A stretch of DNA of 64,000 nt from Actinokineospora terrae (GTDB lineage Bacteria > Actinomycetota > Actinomycetes > Mycobacteriales > Pseudonocardiaceae): contig NZ_FOGI01000015.1 in assembly GCF_900111175.1 (NCBI RefSeq), positions 62,001-126,000 on the forward strand. The letters are read 5' to 3'. The position numbers and the translations under genes were made by a program. Below are positions 35,140 through 43,563 of the stretch, in pieces (within the stretch, counting starts at the first letter, position 1; each line of letters begins with the position of its first letter). The notes under the pieces are model-generated. The model had not been told where the DNA came from and made no database searches. It saw nothing but the letters and a program-made list of their open reading frames with translations.

Positions 35140-36162
35140 TCACCGCTGCGTAACCGCCAGGTCGGCGAGAGCAACCACGGTCAGGGCAGTGACCACTCGA
35201 TCGTGGCTCCGCTCGCTAGTGCGTGCTTCGACATGGAGCCCGATTGCGCCGTGAGCGCGCGCGGCCAAGGCATACGCGCTAGCGAGAGATGACGAGGGGC
35301 CGTGCGCGGCCAAGTCGACCGCCAGGTCGTGACTCTGTCGTGCGGCAACCTTGGCGCGCCCGGCAGCCAAGTGGATCGCAGCCAAGTCCAGTCTGATCTT
35401 TGCCGCCAGCGCCACGTCATCGACTCGTCTGGCAGCCATCACCGCCCGGCCAAGCGCCGCCGCCGCACGGCCGTCGTCACCTTCGAGGTGGTGTAGTAGC
35501 CCGTCCTCGTGGTGCCATCCTGGCTCGTCGATCGCAACTTCGATCGCGCCCGCTTCTTCCAGCGCGGTCCGCGCACGAGCGAGGACGAGGCGCGCCGAGA
35601 TCTGCGACCTCGGTCCCTGCGTACGATCGGCAACGGCAACATCGTCGAACGCAGCTTCCTGGTGACGTCCGGCATCCGCCAACGCCACGCACCACCGATT
35701 CACCAGCCACCCCGGACGTGAGCTGTTTTCAGCGTTGCAAAGACCGGTCAAAACCAATTCCGCCGAATTGCGGGAATTGACTAGTGCTCGCTCGGTGTCG
35801 CCAAGCCACTGTGCCGGGTACCAGACCGAGCAGCAGAATCGACGGAAGCGCTCCACATGCTCGACCATTCCGTGCGCCAGAGAACGAGTCAACGCTGCCT
35901 GCAGGTTGGCCAATGCGCTCCAGCGAGAGCGCACCCAGCCCACTGCCCTCGCCAGATCGGGCCAACCTACGGGCGGGCAGGCAGATGTGCCTCGTGGCCC
36001 CAGCGCGCGGGCATGCACGGTGAGGTCGTCGATGCAGTCGTCGACCATGGACTCGACCGCAGCCTCCGGCAACACCTGGACAAGTCGGCGTTGTCGGGAG
36101 CGGGACGACCCTGGAGGAGGAATGACAGCAGGTCTGAACGGGCTTGACGCGAAAACACTCAT
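35140..36162 (-). CDS. TPR-like helical protein, function unknown
   Basis: A 340-residue soluble protein made of helical pairs with TPR-like spacing, for example WCVALADAGRHQEAAFDDVA, LEGDDGRAAAALGRAVMAAR and IHLAAGRAKVAARQSHDLAV. The N terminus has basic and proline-rich residues. It lies 172 bp upstream of the FxLD methyltransferase gene on the same strand and is divergent from the XRE/TPR regulator at 36403. Its C-terminal repeats resemble the TPR half of that regulator, but an HTH is absent. It may be part of a split sensor pair. No enzymatic motif. Confidence 0.65.
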   Translation of the reverse strand: MSVFASSPFRPAVIPPPGSSRSRQRRLVQVLPEAAVESMVDDCIDDLTVHARALGPRGTSACPPVGWPDLARAVGWVRSRWSALANLQAALTRSLAHGMVEHVERFRRFCCSVWYPAQWLGDTERALVNSRNSAELVLTGLCNAENSSRPGWLVNRWCVALADAGRHQEAAFDDVAVADRTQGPRSQISARLVLARARTALEEAGAIEVAIDEPGWHHEDGLLHHLEGDDGRAAAALGRAVMAARRVDDVALAAKIRLDLAAIHLAAGRAKVAARQSHDLAVDLAAHGPSSSLASAYALAARAHGAIGLHVEARTSERSHDRVVTALTVVALADLAVTQR

Positions 36163-36402
36163 CGCCGCTCCTCGCTGACCGCTGCTGGTTTGGTTCCGTG
36201 GGGGTGCCTGAGCGCCGGAGTTTCAACGGGATGTCCTCGTCGAGCTGAGGTCACTGATCGCTTCCTCTGGCATCGGGCGCCTACCAATGAGCCTGGTCAT
36301 CCACGGTGCCGAGCGGAATGACCGGGTGTGGCACTTCCGATGCACTTGTGAGGCATCGAGGGGGTGGAGCCGTGGTTGTATGGACATCGGGAAGGGGAGC
36401 TC

Positions 36403-37674
36403 ATGGCGTCGGTGGGACAGTGGACTGGCCGGGAGGCTGGTGCCCTGCGTCATGCCCTGCGTATGAGCGTGCGGGCGTTCGCCGAGCACTTGGGCGTGGC
36501 CGTGCGCACGGTCACCAAGTGGGAAGCGCTTCAGACGAGCACGTCGCCGCGGCCGGACACCCAGGCGATCCTGGATACCGCGCTGAGCCGAGCGGACACG
36601 GACGCCAAGCTGCGTTTCGAGCTTCTGCTGAGCAACGGCGGAGGCGCGTCGCTTGCCCGATTCTACGGCAACGGCCCATACGGGCGGGACGGGATCGAGC
36701 GTGCGGCACAGCGCGCGGCCGACTTCGACCGGTTGCTGGCGACTACCGCGATCGACGATCCGCAGGTGGACTGGTTGTGTGTCCGACTGGCCGAACTGGC
36801 TACCGCATACGTCCACACGCCAGTTCACGACCTCGTCCACCACATCGTTCAGGCACAAGACCAGGCATTCACCCTCATACGGCGCGGACTGCGGCCAAGG
36901 CAGCTGCGTGACGCCTATCTCGCGGCCGGGATCGGGTGCCTGTTGCTGGCGGCGGCGTCGCAGAACCTCGGGCACACCGAAGCCGCCCAGACCCAGCTGG
37001 GGACCGCGCAACGATGCGCGGAGGCCGCCGACAGCGATGCGCTCCGCGTGTGGGCGCGCGGGAGCGCGGCGTTGACGTTGGAATGGGGGCCGACCCCTGT
37101 GTCAGCGCTGCGATTCCTCGACACCCCGCCGCCCACGTTGGCACCGCAGACTCATCGACGTGCACTGGCGTTGGAGGCCCGGATCTCGGCACGCGTCGGC
37201 GACTCGGCACGCGCGCACCAGTCTCTGCGCAGACTGGATGACTTGCTCGACTCTGCAGGGCCTGAAGACGAGGTGACCTCCTTCGGAGGAATCTTCACGT
37301 TCCCCGCCACCAAAGCTGTCTACTACCGAGCGGGAGCGCACGACCTCTTGGGTGAGTTCACCGAGGCACGCAGACACGGTCTTGACGCTCTCGATCGGTA
37401 CGCCACGGCGCCCGAGGAAGAACGCTCGTATGGCGACTTGGCGCTGACCCGGGTGATCATCGCCGACACCCACCTGGCCGAGCGTGACTTGGACGGTGCC
37501 GCAGCCGCGCTGGCACCGCTGCGCAAGCTCAATCAACACGAGCGCATCGCCCAACTACCGACAGCGATGGCCCGAACCCATCGCCTCGTCACCACAATCG
37601 CTGGCACTGGACTGGCGACCTCGCTCCTTGGCGACCTGACGCCACCGCGGCGGATAGGTTCAGGTAGTGCCTGA
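36403..37674 (+). CDS. XRE-family regulator with TPR-like C-terminal domain
   Basis: A 423-residue protein from ATG 36403, directly after GGGGAGCTC. The HTH is at residues 8-45 (GALRHALRMSVRAFAEHLGV, AVRTVTKWEAL). The rest is a helical TPR-like domain of about 350 residues (DAYLAAGIGCLLLAAASQNL, LGTAQRCAEAADSDALRVWA). Such proteins in actinomycetes respond to small signals or peptides. Position suggests a regulator of the divergent FxLD locus. The last eight bases overlap the phosphotransferase gene, so the two are co-translated. Confidence 0.85.
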   Translation: MASVGQWTGREAGALRHALRMSVRAFAEHLGVAVRTVTKWEALQTSTSPRPDTQAILDTALSRADTDAKLRFELLLSNGGGASLARFYGNGPYGRDGIERAAQRAADFDRLLATTAIDDPQVDWLCVRLAELATAYVHTPVHDLVHHIVQAQDQAFTLIRRGLRPRQLRDAYLAAGIGCLLLAAASQNLGHTEAAQTQLGTAQRCAEAADSDALRVWARGSAALTLEWGPTPVSALRFLDTPPPTLAPQTHRRALALEARISARVGDSARAHQSLRRLDDLLDSAGPEDEVTSFGGIFTFPATKAVYYRAGAHDLLGEFTEARRHGLDALDRYATAPEEERSYGDLALTRVIIADTHLAERDLDGAAAALAPLRKLNQHERIAQLPTAMARTHRLVTTIAGTGLATSLLGDLTPPRRIGSGSA

Positions 37675-38557
37675 GCCTTGTGACGACCGCACCCGTGACC
37701 ATGCGCTGACCGCTGCCGACGAACTGGGGCTGGATGCGCGAGGGGTGACCCTCCTGCACCGTCACGCCACCGCGGTCTATCTCCTACCGAAGGTTGGCGC
37801 TGTCGCCCGCGTGCACTCTGGTGACACAACCGCCGCAGAGCGCGCGGTCGTCATCACACGTTGGCTCCTCAAACACAGCCTCCCCGTGACCGAACCGCTA
37901 TCCGACACCGCTCCAGTCGTGCTGGACGACGGCACCGTGATCACTTTCTGGGTGCACTACCCGCAGGCAATCCCCGCCGTGAAACCTGACCCAGCCGTCC
38001 TCGGACACATCCTGCGAGAACTTCACCAGCTCCCCACACCGCCGGTGACCCTGCCCCGACATCGGCCTCTGGACCCACTCCGACGGACGCTTGCCGCCAC
38101 CGACGTGCTCGACTCCGACGACCAGCAGTGGATCACCAAGACTGCCGATGCCCTGCTCACCGCCTACGACACGCTGCCGTTCCCCCTAGGCGAAGGTCAC
38201 CTGCACGGCGACGCCTACCCAGGCAACCTCGTCCACGACCCCACACAACGGCGCTGGCGGCTCGGCGACTGGGACGAGACTTGCACCGGCCCACGCGAAC
38301 TAGACCTCGCCAACACCTACCAAGGCGTCCGCCTGGGTCGCACGACAGCGGAACTCGACCGCTTCGCCCACGCCTACGGACACGACCTGCGCGACTGGAA
38401 AGGACTTCCCGTATTACGTGCGATCAGGGACCTGCACACCCTCGGCTCATTCCTTGTCCGCACCGCCGCAGGCGATACCGCCGCCGAAAACGAGCTCCAG
38501 ACCCGACTCCGCGTGCTACGCCATGGCCGACCCACCGACGCCTGGCACGCCGGCTGA
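37667..38557 (+). CDS. Phosphotransferase, aminoglycoside-phosphotransferase fold
   Basis: A 296-residue protein from GTG 37667, overlapping the regulator gene by eight bases. The catalytic loop is GEGHLHGDAYPGNLV (H-G-D-x-x-x-x-N), and the metal-binding Asp lies in RLGDWDETCTGPRELDLANT. The N-lobe lysine region is weak (YLLPKVGAVARVH). The pairing with an XRE/TPR regulator recurs in actinomycetes. The substrate is unknown; sugars, choline-like compounds and antibiotics are all possible. It is not close to the APH(6)-like gene at 11300. Confidence 0.82.
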   Translation: MPEPCDDRTRDHALTAADELGLDARGVTLLHRHATAVYLLPKVGAVARVHSGDTTAAERAVVITRWLLKHSLPVTEPLSDTAPVVLDDGTVITFWVHYPQAIPAVKPDPAVLGHILRELHQLPTPPVTLPRHRPLDPLRRTLAATDVLDSDDQQWITKTADALLTAYDTLPFPLGEGHLHGDAYPGNLVHDPTQRRWRLGDWDETCTGPRELDLANTYQGVRLGRTTAELDRFAHAYGHDLRDWKGLPVLRAIRDLHTLGSFLVRTAAGDTAAENELQTRLRVLRHGRPTDAWHAG

Positions 38558-38680
38558 CCTCACAGCGACAACCAAGGTTTACCGAGGGCGTCGATCAGGC
38601 GTGCCGTTTCGTCGCGACCGCCGCGCAAGCCGCCAGCTAGGCTGCCGACGATCCCCAGCCGGACGAGCAGAAGGTGACCC

Positions 38681-39682
38681 GTGCCTGACATCGCCTCCGT
38701 GCCACGCGTGGTCGTCTTCGGCCTCGGCGGCACCATCGCCATGACCTCCACCCCCAGCGGCGGTGTCGTACCCGCGCTCTCGGCGGAGCAGCTTGTGGCA
38801 GCGGTACCGGGCCTCGCCGAGACCGGCATCGGCGTGGAGGTGGTCGACTTCCGCCGAGTGCCGGGGGCCTCGCTGTCATTCCACGACCTCGACGATCTGG
38901 CTGCCGCGATCGACAAGCACCTGGCGGCTGGCGCGCACGGAGTGGTGGTCACACAAGGGACTGACACCATCGAGGAGACCGCGTTCTTCCTCGACCTCTC
39001 CCACACCCGCTCGGAGCCGGTCGTGGTCACCGGCGCGATGCGCAACCCCACCATGGCGGGCGCTGACGGGCCAGCGAACCTGCTCGCCGCGATCCAGACC
39101 GCCGCGCACCCGACCGCTCGGGATCTGGGTGGGCTAGTGGTGTTCGCCGACGAGATCCACGCTGCATCCCGCGTGCGCAAGACGCACTCCACCAGCGGCC
39201 ACACCTTCGTCTCCGCCAACGGCGGCCCGCTCGGCTACCTCGTCGAGGGCCAACCCCGGGTACTCAACCGGCCTACTGCTCACGTCACGGTCCAGGGCAC
39301 GGCTGATCACCCGGTCGAGGTCGGCCTGGTTACCATCACCCTCGGTGACACGGGGACGCTTCTCCGCGCCACCGCCGATCACTTCGACGCCTTGGTGGTC
39401 GCCGGGTTCGGCGTCGGCCACGTCCCCACTGGCATCGTCGAGATACTGACCGAACTGGCTGCCGCCAAGCCCGTCGTGCTGGCTTCCCGCACGGGCGCCG
39501 GGTCGGTGCTCACCCGCACCTACGCGTTCCCCGGCTCGGAGTCCGACCTCATCGCTCGCGGCCTCATCCCCGCGGGCTTCCTCGACCCACTCAAGGCCCG
39601 GATCCTGCTGCACCGCCTCTTGGCCACCGGCCACGACCACAACACCATCCGAGCCGTCTTCACCGGGAGCGGGAATGCGTAG
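38681..39682 (+). CDS. L-asparaginase family protein
   Basis: A 333-residue protein from GTG 38681 (AAGGTGA upstream). The two threonine motifs of type I/II asparaginases are present: VVFGLGGTIAMTSTPSGG near the N terminus and GVVVTQGTDTIEETAFFLDL near residue 90. VVVTGAMRNPTMAGADGPAN follows. It lacks a signal peptide, so it is cytoplasmic. Reaction: hydrolysis of asparagine to aspartate and ammonia. Its stop overlaps the next gene by eight bases. Confidence 0.92.
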   Translation: MPDIASVPRVVVFGLGGTIAMTSTPSGGVVPALSAEQLVAAVPGLAETGIGVEVVDFRRVPGASLSFHDLDDLAAAIDKHLAAGAHGVVVTQGTDTIEETAFFLDLSHTRSEPVVVTGAMRNPTMAGADGPANLLAAIQTAAHPTARDLGGLVVFADEIHAASRVRKTHSTSGHTFVSANGGPLGYLVEGQPRVLNRPTAHVTVQGTADHPVEVGLVTITLGDTGTLLRATADHFDALVVAGFGVGHVPTGIVEILTELAAAKPVVLASRTGAGSVLTRTYAFPGSESDLIARGLIPAGFLDPLKARILLHRLLATGHDHNTIRAVFTGSGNA

Positions 39683-40145
39683 CCACGAACTCACCCTCGG
39701 CCGCAGCTTCGCCGTGACCTTCGACCACGGCGACGACTTCTTCGAAGCCCTCGACCAGTTCTGCCGCGACAACAACGTCCGCCAGGGCTACATCCCCGGC
39801 TTCATCGCAGGCTTCGCCGACGTCCAGATCGTCGGCACCTGCGACAAACTCGACGACCCCCAAGCCCCCGTGTGGAGCCAAGTCCACCTCACCAACGCCG
39901 AAGCCTTCGGCGGCGGCACCCTCGCCTGGGACCCAGTCGAGCACCGCGTCGCGCCCCATATCCACGTCACCGTCGGACTCAAGGAACACAGCGCCACCGC
40001 GCACACCAGCCACCTGCTCGGCGCCAAGGTCCAGTTCCTCACCGAGATGCTCATCATCGAGGTCACGGCACCCGCCATGCACCGCGTCCGCCAACCCGAC
40101 CTCCACAACGTCCCGCTGCGGCGTTTCGCAGACGAGGGCAGTTAG
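39675..40145 (+). CDS. PCC (DUF296) domain protein
   Basis: A 156-residue single-domain protein. The PCC/DUF296 fold is shown by FAVTFDHGDDFFEALDQFCR, YIPGFIAGFADVQIVG, then HIHVTVGLKEHSATAHTSHL, whose histidines match the conserved metal site, and GAKVQFLTEMLIIEV. Family role is poorly defined; the domain also occurs in plant AT-hook proteins, and bacterial members form trimers. It is translationally coupled to the asparaginase gene. Confidence 0.85.
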   Translation: MRSHELTLGRSFAVTFDHGDDFFEALDQFCRDNNVRQGYIPGFIAGFADVQIVGTCDKLDDPQAPVWSQVHLTNAEAFGGGTLAWDPVEHRVAPHIHVTVGLKEHSATAHTSHLLGAKVQFLTEMLIIEVTAPAMHRVRQPDLHNVPLRRFADEGS

Positions 40146-40224
40146 GCGTCGCACCGTCGACCGCCGCCGATGAGGGGATGACCTGAATACCTTCAGCTCC
40201 CACATAGTGATGGTGGAATAGCCC

Positions 40225-41041
40225 ATGGTCCTGATCGTGCTTGGCTGCGTCACCCCCTTACCTTCGCCCAGGCAGCCCTGTTCGGGATACCTGGTCAGTG
40301 AGGGCGACACTTACGTCATCCTCGACTACGGTTCCGGCACCTTCGCCACCCTCCAGACCTACTTGGCCCCCGGTGAGGTCACCGCACTGTGGATCTCGCA
40401 CATGCATCCCGACCACTTCGCCGACCTGCTCGCCTGGTCCAACTGGGCGCTCAACACCGAGAACGCGCGCCGTATCCCCGTCTATGGGCCACCTGGATGG
40501 GCGCGGCGGCTCGATCAGATGCTCACGGACGACTCTGGCTTGGTCGACGGCATCTTCGAGGTCCACGAACTCCATGATCACCACACGGTCGTCCACGGGT
40601 CACTGACATTGGCCGCACGCGCAGTCGAGCACTCAGTGCCCGGTTTCGGGGTCCGCGTCGAGGGTCCTACTGCTCGGCTGGCCTACTCGGGTGACGCGGA
40701 GCCCTGCCCGGCGCTCACCGACCTCGCCCGCGATGCCGACCTGTTCGTGTGCGAAGCAGGCACCACATCGCCCAGTCGCTACCACACCGCCCTTGAGCAG
40801 GCAGTCCACACAGCGATCACCGCAGGCGCGAAGCACTGCTGCTCACCCACCTCGCACCAGCACTGGATCCCGACGCGCGGCCCCCCGCGCCGAGCGTGGC
40901 GACCGCAAGCGCCGAGCCGGGCTGGCAGTGGAGTTCGGATCAGCGAGGCTGACCGTATTGGTCTTTGATGTGGAGTCGGTCGCGTCGACCGTCGGCGTAG
41001 TTGATCCCGTGGTCGATGACGCCGTTCCCCGCCTTGGCTGA
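40225..41041 (+). pseudogene. Frameshifted metallo-beta-lactamase-fold hydrolase
   Basis: From ATG 40225 the protein has the RNase Z-like MBL fold: YLVSEGDTYVILDYGSGT and the metal motif ISHMHPDHFADLLAW (H-x-H-x-D-H), then ARAVEHSVPGFGVRV and LAYSGDAEPCPALTDLARDA. At about 40833 the frame breaks: the expected end, ALLLTHLAPALDPDAR, is one frame over. A second break brings AERGDRKRRAGLAVEFGSA in the third frame, ending at 41041. Two single-base indels therefore destroy the last 60 residues. The catalytic part is intact, so a truncated product could still fold. Confidence 0.78.
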
Positions 41042-41102
41042 TCACTTACCGCGATTCTGGCCGACTTTCCGCGGCCACACCACGTGAACCACATTACGGA
41101 CC

Positions 41103-41154
41103 GCGCCGCCGGGGGCCACGACCGACAATCGCCGGTCGTGGCCCCCGGCGGCGC
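41103..41154 (+). terminator. Strong hairpin terminator
   Basis: A perfect 22-bp stem (41103-41124 with 41133-41154) around the loop ACAATCGC. The inner arm includes GGGGGCCACGACCG. It lies 62 bases after the end of the broken hydrolase gene. Confidence 0.8.
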
Positions 41155-41172
41155 CGTGCCCCTATGTCAAAA

Positions 41173-41202
41173 CCAAACGCCCTCACGCGTGAGGGCGTTT
41201 GG
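41173..41202 (-). terminator. Perfect 30-bp palindromic terminator
   Basis: Arm CCAAACGCCCTCACG (41173-41187) and its exact complement (41188-41202) meet without a spacer. The AAA and TTT runs near the ends would give a U-containing tail on either strand, so it can stop transcription both ways, between the broken hydrolase gene and the convergent secreted-protein gene. Confidence 0.8.
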
Positions 41203-41219
41203 AACGGTGGGGCGGAGTA

Positions 41220-41492
41220 CTAGGGCAGGTTGGGGATGGGGAGCTCCGGGGCGTAGAGGGTGCGGAAGTACCAACCCGTCGGGAGTTGGGAGGTGCTCCG
41301 GTGCTGGCAGTCGCTGGCCCAGGCCGCGCGGCCGGTCTCCGAGTCGCGCCAGGCTTGGGCCTGGGTCTCGCACTCGGTGACGGTGGGGTAGGGGCCGTGA
41401 TGGATGACCGGCGGTGGTGCCGCGGCGGCGGGGGTGAGGGCCCCCGCGACACCCGCGGCGGCGAGGCAGACGGCCAAGAGCAGACGGCGCAT
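41220..41492 (-). CDS. Small secreted protein
   Basis: A 90-residue product from ATG 41492, preceded by AAGGTCCC. The signal peptide is typical: MRRLLLAVCLAAAGVAGA, cleavage probably after PAAAA. The mature 60 residues (PPPVIHHGPYPTVTECETQA, DCQHRSTSQLPTGWYFRTLY) contain two cysteines. Similar short exported proteins are common in actinomycetes; function unknown. A hairpin follows directly. Confidence 0.75.
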   Translation of the reverse strand: MRRLLLAVCLAAAGVAGALTPAAAAPPPVIHHGPYPTVTECETQAQAWRDSETGRAAWASDCQHRSTSQLPTGWYFRTLYAPELPIPNLP

Positions 41493-41658
41493 GGTGGGAC
41501 CTTTCGATGATCGGCACCGGACGGGCGAGAACGTACAACGACCCGACAAGCCTTTGGCAGCCTTGACGTCAGAGTGGGGCTGACCGGATCAGCGGAGGCG
41601 ACCAACCGGTCGGGGATAGCCCGATCCGACGTCGCGCCATTCAACGGGTGACACCATG

Positions 41659-42948
41659 CTATGTCGACCGGTGCCAGTCCACCCCACGGTCGTGTGCTGC
41701 TCGTCCCCATGCTCCGCCTGGTTCCGGGTAGTTCGTTGGCGGGTCGTCGCCCTCGTAGAACCACTGGTCGTGTGATTCCTCAAGAGCGCCGATCCCCAAC
41801 ACCCGTCCACTTGGAGTTCTGCGATAGGCGTACCAGCGCTGGCCATCCGCGCTGACCGTCATGGAGATGCTGTGCTCTGCAGACAGTCCGTGCCGGGCGA
41901 ATGAGCTGCCGAGCTTATCCAGTAGGTCGGCCTGGTAGCCACCGCGGTTGTGCCACCCACTCTGGCAGGTGGCGAGGTAGAGCAGGGCAGATTTCGTCTC
42001 CTTGAACTCGCGTCGGTCGAGCGTGCGGCCGTGTTCGTCGACGCCGACGACCCCGGTGTTGCGCACCAGGTCCTCGGCATCGGCTTGCTTCTTGGCGACG
42101 CTGGCCGCACGTTTCTCTCGAAAGGTTCGTACCGCTCGCCAGCCATCGCCGATCGACTGTGTGCCGTTGGCCAGATAGGCGTAGCGCGGGAAATCGTGGA
42201 TGTCGTTGAGGCGACCTCTAAGGCCGAGGACTAGGCCGAGACGTGACCGTCTGGCGGGTTGGTCGTGGTCCCGGCGCAGCATGAGCAACCCGAACATCAG
42301 GCTGTAGCGATCCCAGAGCGCGAAGACGTAGATGTATGGGAAGGCGCCGACGGTCAGCCAGATCGGCAGGAAGAACTTGCGCACCTCGTGCGCCCAGTCG
42401 ACGGCGTGCCCATCTCGCACCAGCCACACCACGGTGTAGACCGCCAGGCCCAGCGCCGCCAACGCCACCAGGGACTTACACATCCTACTGACCTGCTGCG
42501 AACGGTTGCGTTCGGCGACCACTTGGAGCCCGAGCAGGAAAGTCAGCGTCCCTTGGAGAATCAGCTCGCCCACCAGATCGAGCGGCTTGAGGTTGAAGAA
42601 GAACCCAAAGAAAACCGTGATCTTCACCAGATCCCGCAGCAACGACCGGAACGGATGGCGGTGTTCGCGCGCGTTGGTCATGCGGAACAGTGGGACGAAC
42701 CCGGCGACGATCGTCCAGAAGATCGACTCGCCGAGCAGGCGCCCGTTCCAGATGCTGAACGCCGCTGCGAGCCAGTGCACCCCAGCCAACCAGGTGACGT
42801 AGAAAAGCAGCGGCCCAGCGACCTTGACCTGCCAGAACGACCTGACCACCTTCGCCAGACCCGACCGACCCTGCCTCTTAGCGAGGCCGAGGAGCAGGAA
42901 GCAGCCGAACAAGATGAAGGTGGCGAGCTGGCGACTGTCGAACACCAC
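41659..42948 (-). CDS. Polytopic membrane protein, function unknown
   Basis: About 429 residues. GGAGG lies six bases before GTG 42948 but directly abuts ATG 42954, so the GTG start is preferred. At least five membrane segments are visible in the first 260 residues, for example FILFGCFLLLGLA, PLLFYVTWLAGVHWLAAAFS, ITVFFGFFF, LVALAALGLAVYTVVWLV and LPIWLTVGAFPYIYVFALW. The C-terminal 170 residues are soluble and include KETKSALLYLATCQSGWHNR and a short repeated-looking YYF-like region. No catalytic motif recognised. It stands alone between a decayed block and the small secreted-protein gene. Confidence 0.7.
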   Translation of the reverse strand: MVFDSRQLATFILFGCFLLLGLAKRQGRSGLAKVVRSFWQVKVAGPLLFYVTWLAGVHWLAAAFSIWNGRLLGESIFWTIVAGFVPLFRMTNAREHRHPFRSLLRDLVKITVFFGFFFNLKPLDLVGELILQGTLTFLLGLQVVAERNRSQQVSRMCKSLVALAALGLAVYTVVWLVRDGHAVDWAHEVRKFFLPIWLTVGAFPYIYVFALWDRYSLMFGLLMLRRDHDQPARRSRLGLVLGLRGRLNDIHDFPRYAYLANGTQSIGDGWRAVRTFREKRAASVAKKQADAEDLVRNTGVVGVDEHGRTLDRREFKETKSALLYLATCQSGWHNRGGYQADLLDKLGSSFARHGLSAEHSISMTVSADGQRWYAYRRTPSGRVLGIGALEESHDQWFYEGDDPPTNYPEPGGAWGRAAHDRGVDWHRST

Positions 42949-43083
42949 GCTCATCCTCCGCTCGGTTGAGTCCCTGCCACGACGACTGCTGTAGTACCAG
43001 GATTCGGCCACGGCTACCAGACGTTACGGGTTGCATGGGGTGCGTGTGGACTGCTTGACGCCAGGGGATCGTTATAGGCTGAC

Positions 43084-43250
43084 ATGATGAGTGCCCCGGT
43101 CGTCGACTACGAAGTCGTCGTCTCCTCTCTGGTAAACATCGCACCTATGTCGAAGCCGTCTTCGACGCTGCCAAAGCTATCGGCCTCCGGGTCTTCTACG
43201 ACCGAGACATGACGAGCGAGCTCTGAGGTCAGATCAATATTTCACCTGGC
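43084..43250 (+). pseudogene. TIR-domain gene remnant
   Basis: ATG 43084 opens with a TIR-like first strand (VVDYEVVVSS). After a frameshift the sequence continues RTYVEAVFDAAKAIGLRVFY and DRDMTSEL, the classical D/E-R-x-Y-V and V-F-Y-D blocks of TIR_2. A TGA at 43224 stands where TIR domains normally have Trp in ELWG, and GQINISPG follows in frame. Only the first 55 or so residues of the domain remain. Confidence 0.7.
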
Positions 43251-43513
43251 TTCGAGCGAACGGTAGGAACTCCTCCGCCACCTCCAGCGCTTGGTCGGCC
43301 TGTTTGACGGCTTAGACACCGCAGACCAGTAGGTCGCCTAGCGAGTTGGCGAAAGCGGCGACATCCTTGCACAGTTCGAACTTGCCCTTGTCGGTGTCCA
43401 CCTGTACGAACCGCGTTTGAAGTCCAACCAAGCGCATTCGGCAACACCTGCCAGATCGCGCGGTCGCCCTCCGGCAAGGGCCTCGATCACGATGATCCGA
43501 CTGAGATTGCTCA
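43230..43513 (-). pseudogene. Schlafen AlbA_2-domain gene remnant
   Basis: On the minus strand, ECAWLDFKR in one frame is followed, after a shift, by VDTDKGKFELCKDVAAFANS and LGDLLVCGV, then TAA and in-frame AVKQADQALEVAEEFL. E-x-x-x-L-E-F-K-R and K-D-x-A-A-F-A-N-S-x-G-G are hallmarks of the AlbA_2 (Schlafen) DNA-binding domain. A frameshift and a nonsense codon show decay. It faces the TIR remnant, tail to tail. Confidence 0.7.
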
Positions 43514-43563
43514 TGACAGGCCACCTTAACCTGAGCGTATGACAGGGCGCCTGGAGTATCGCC

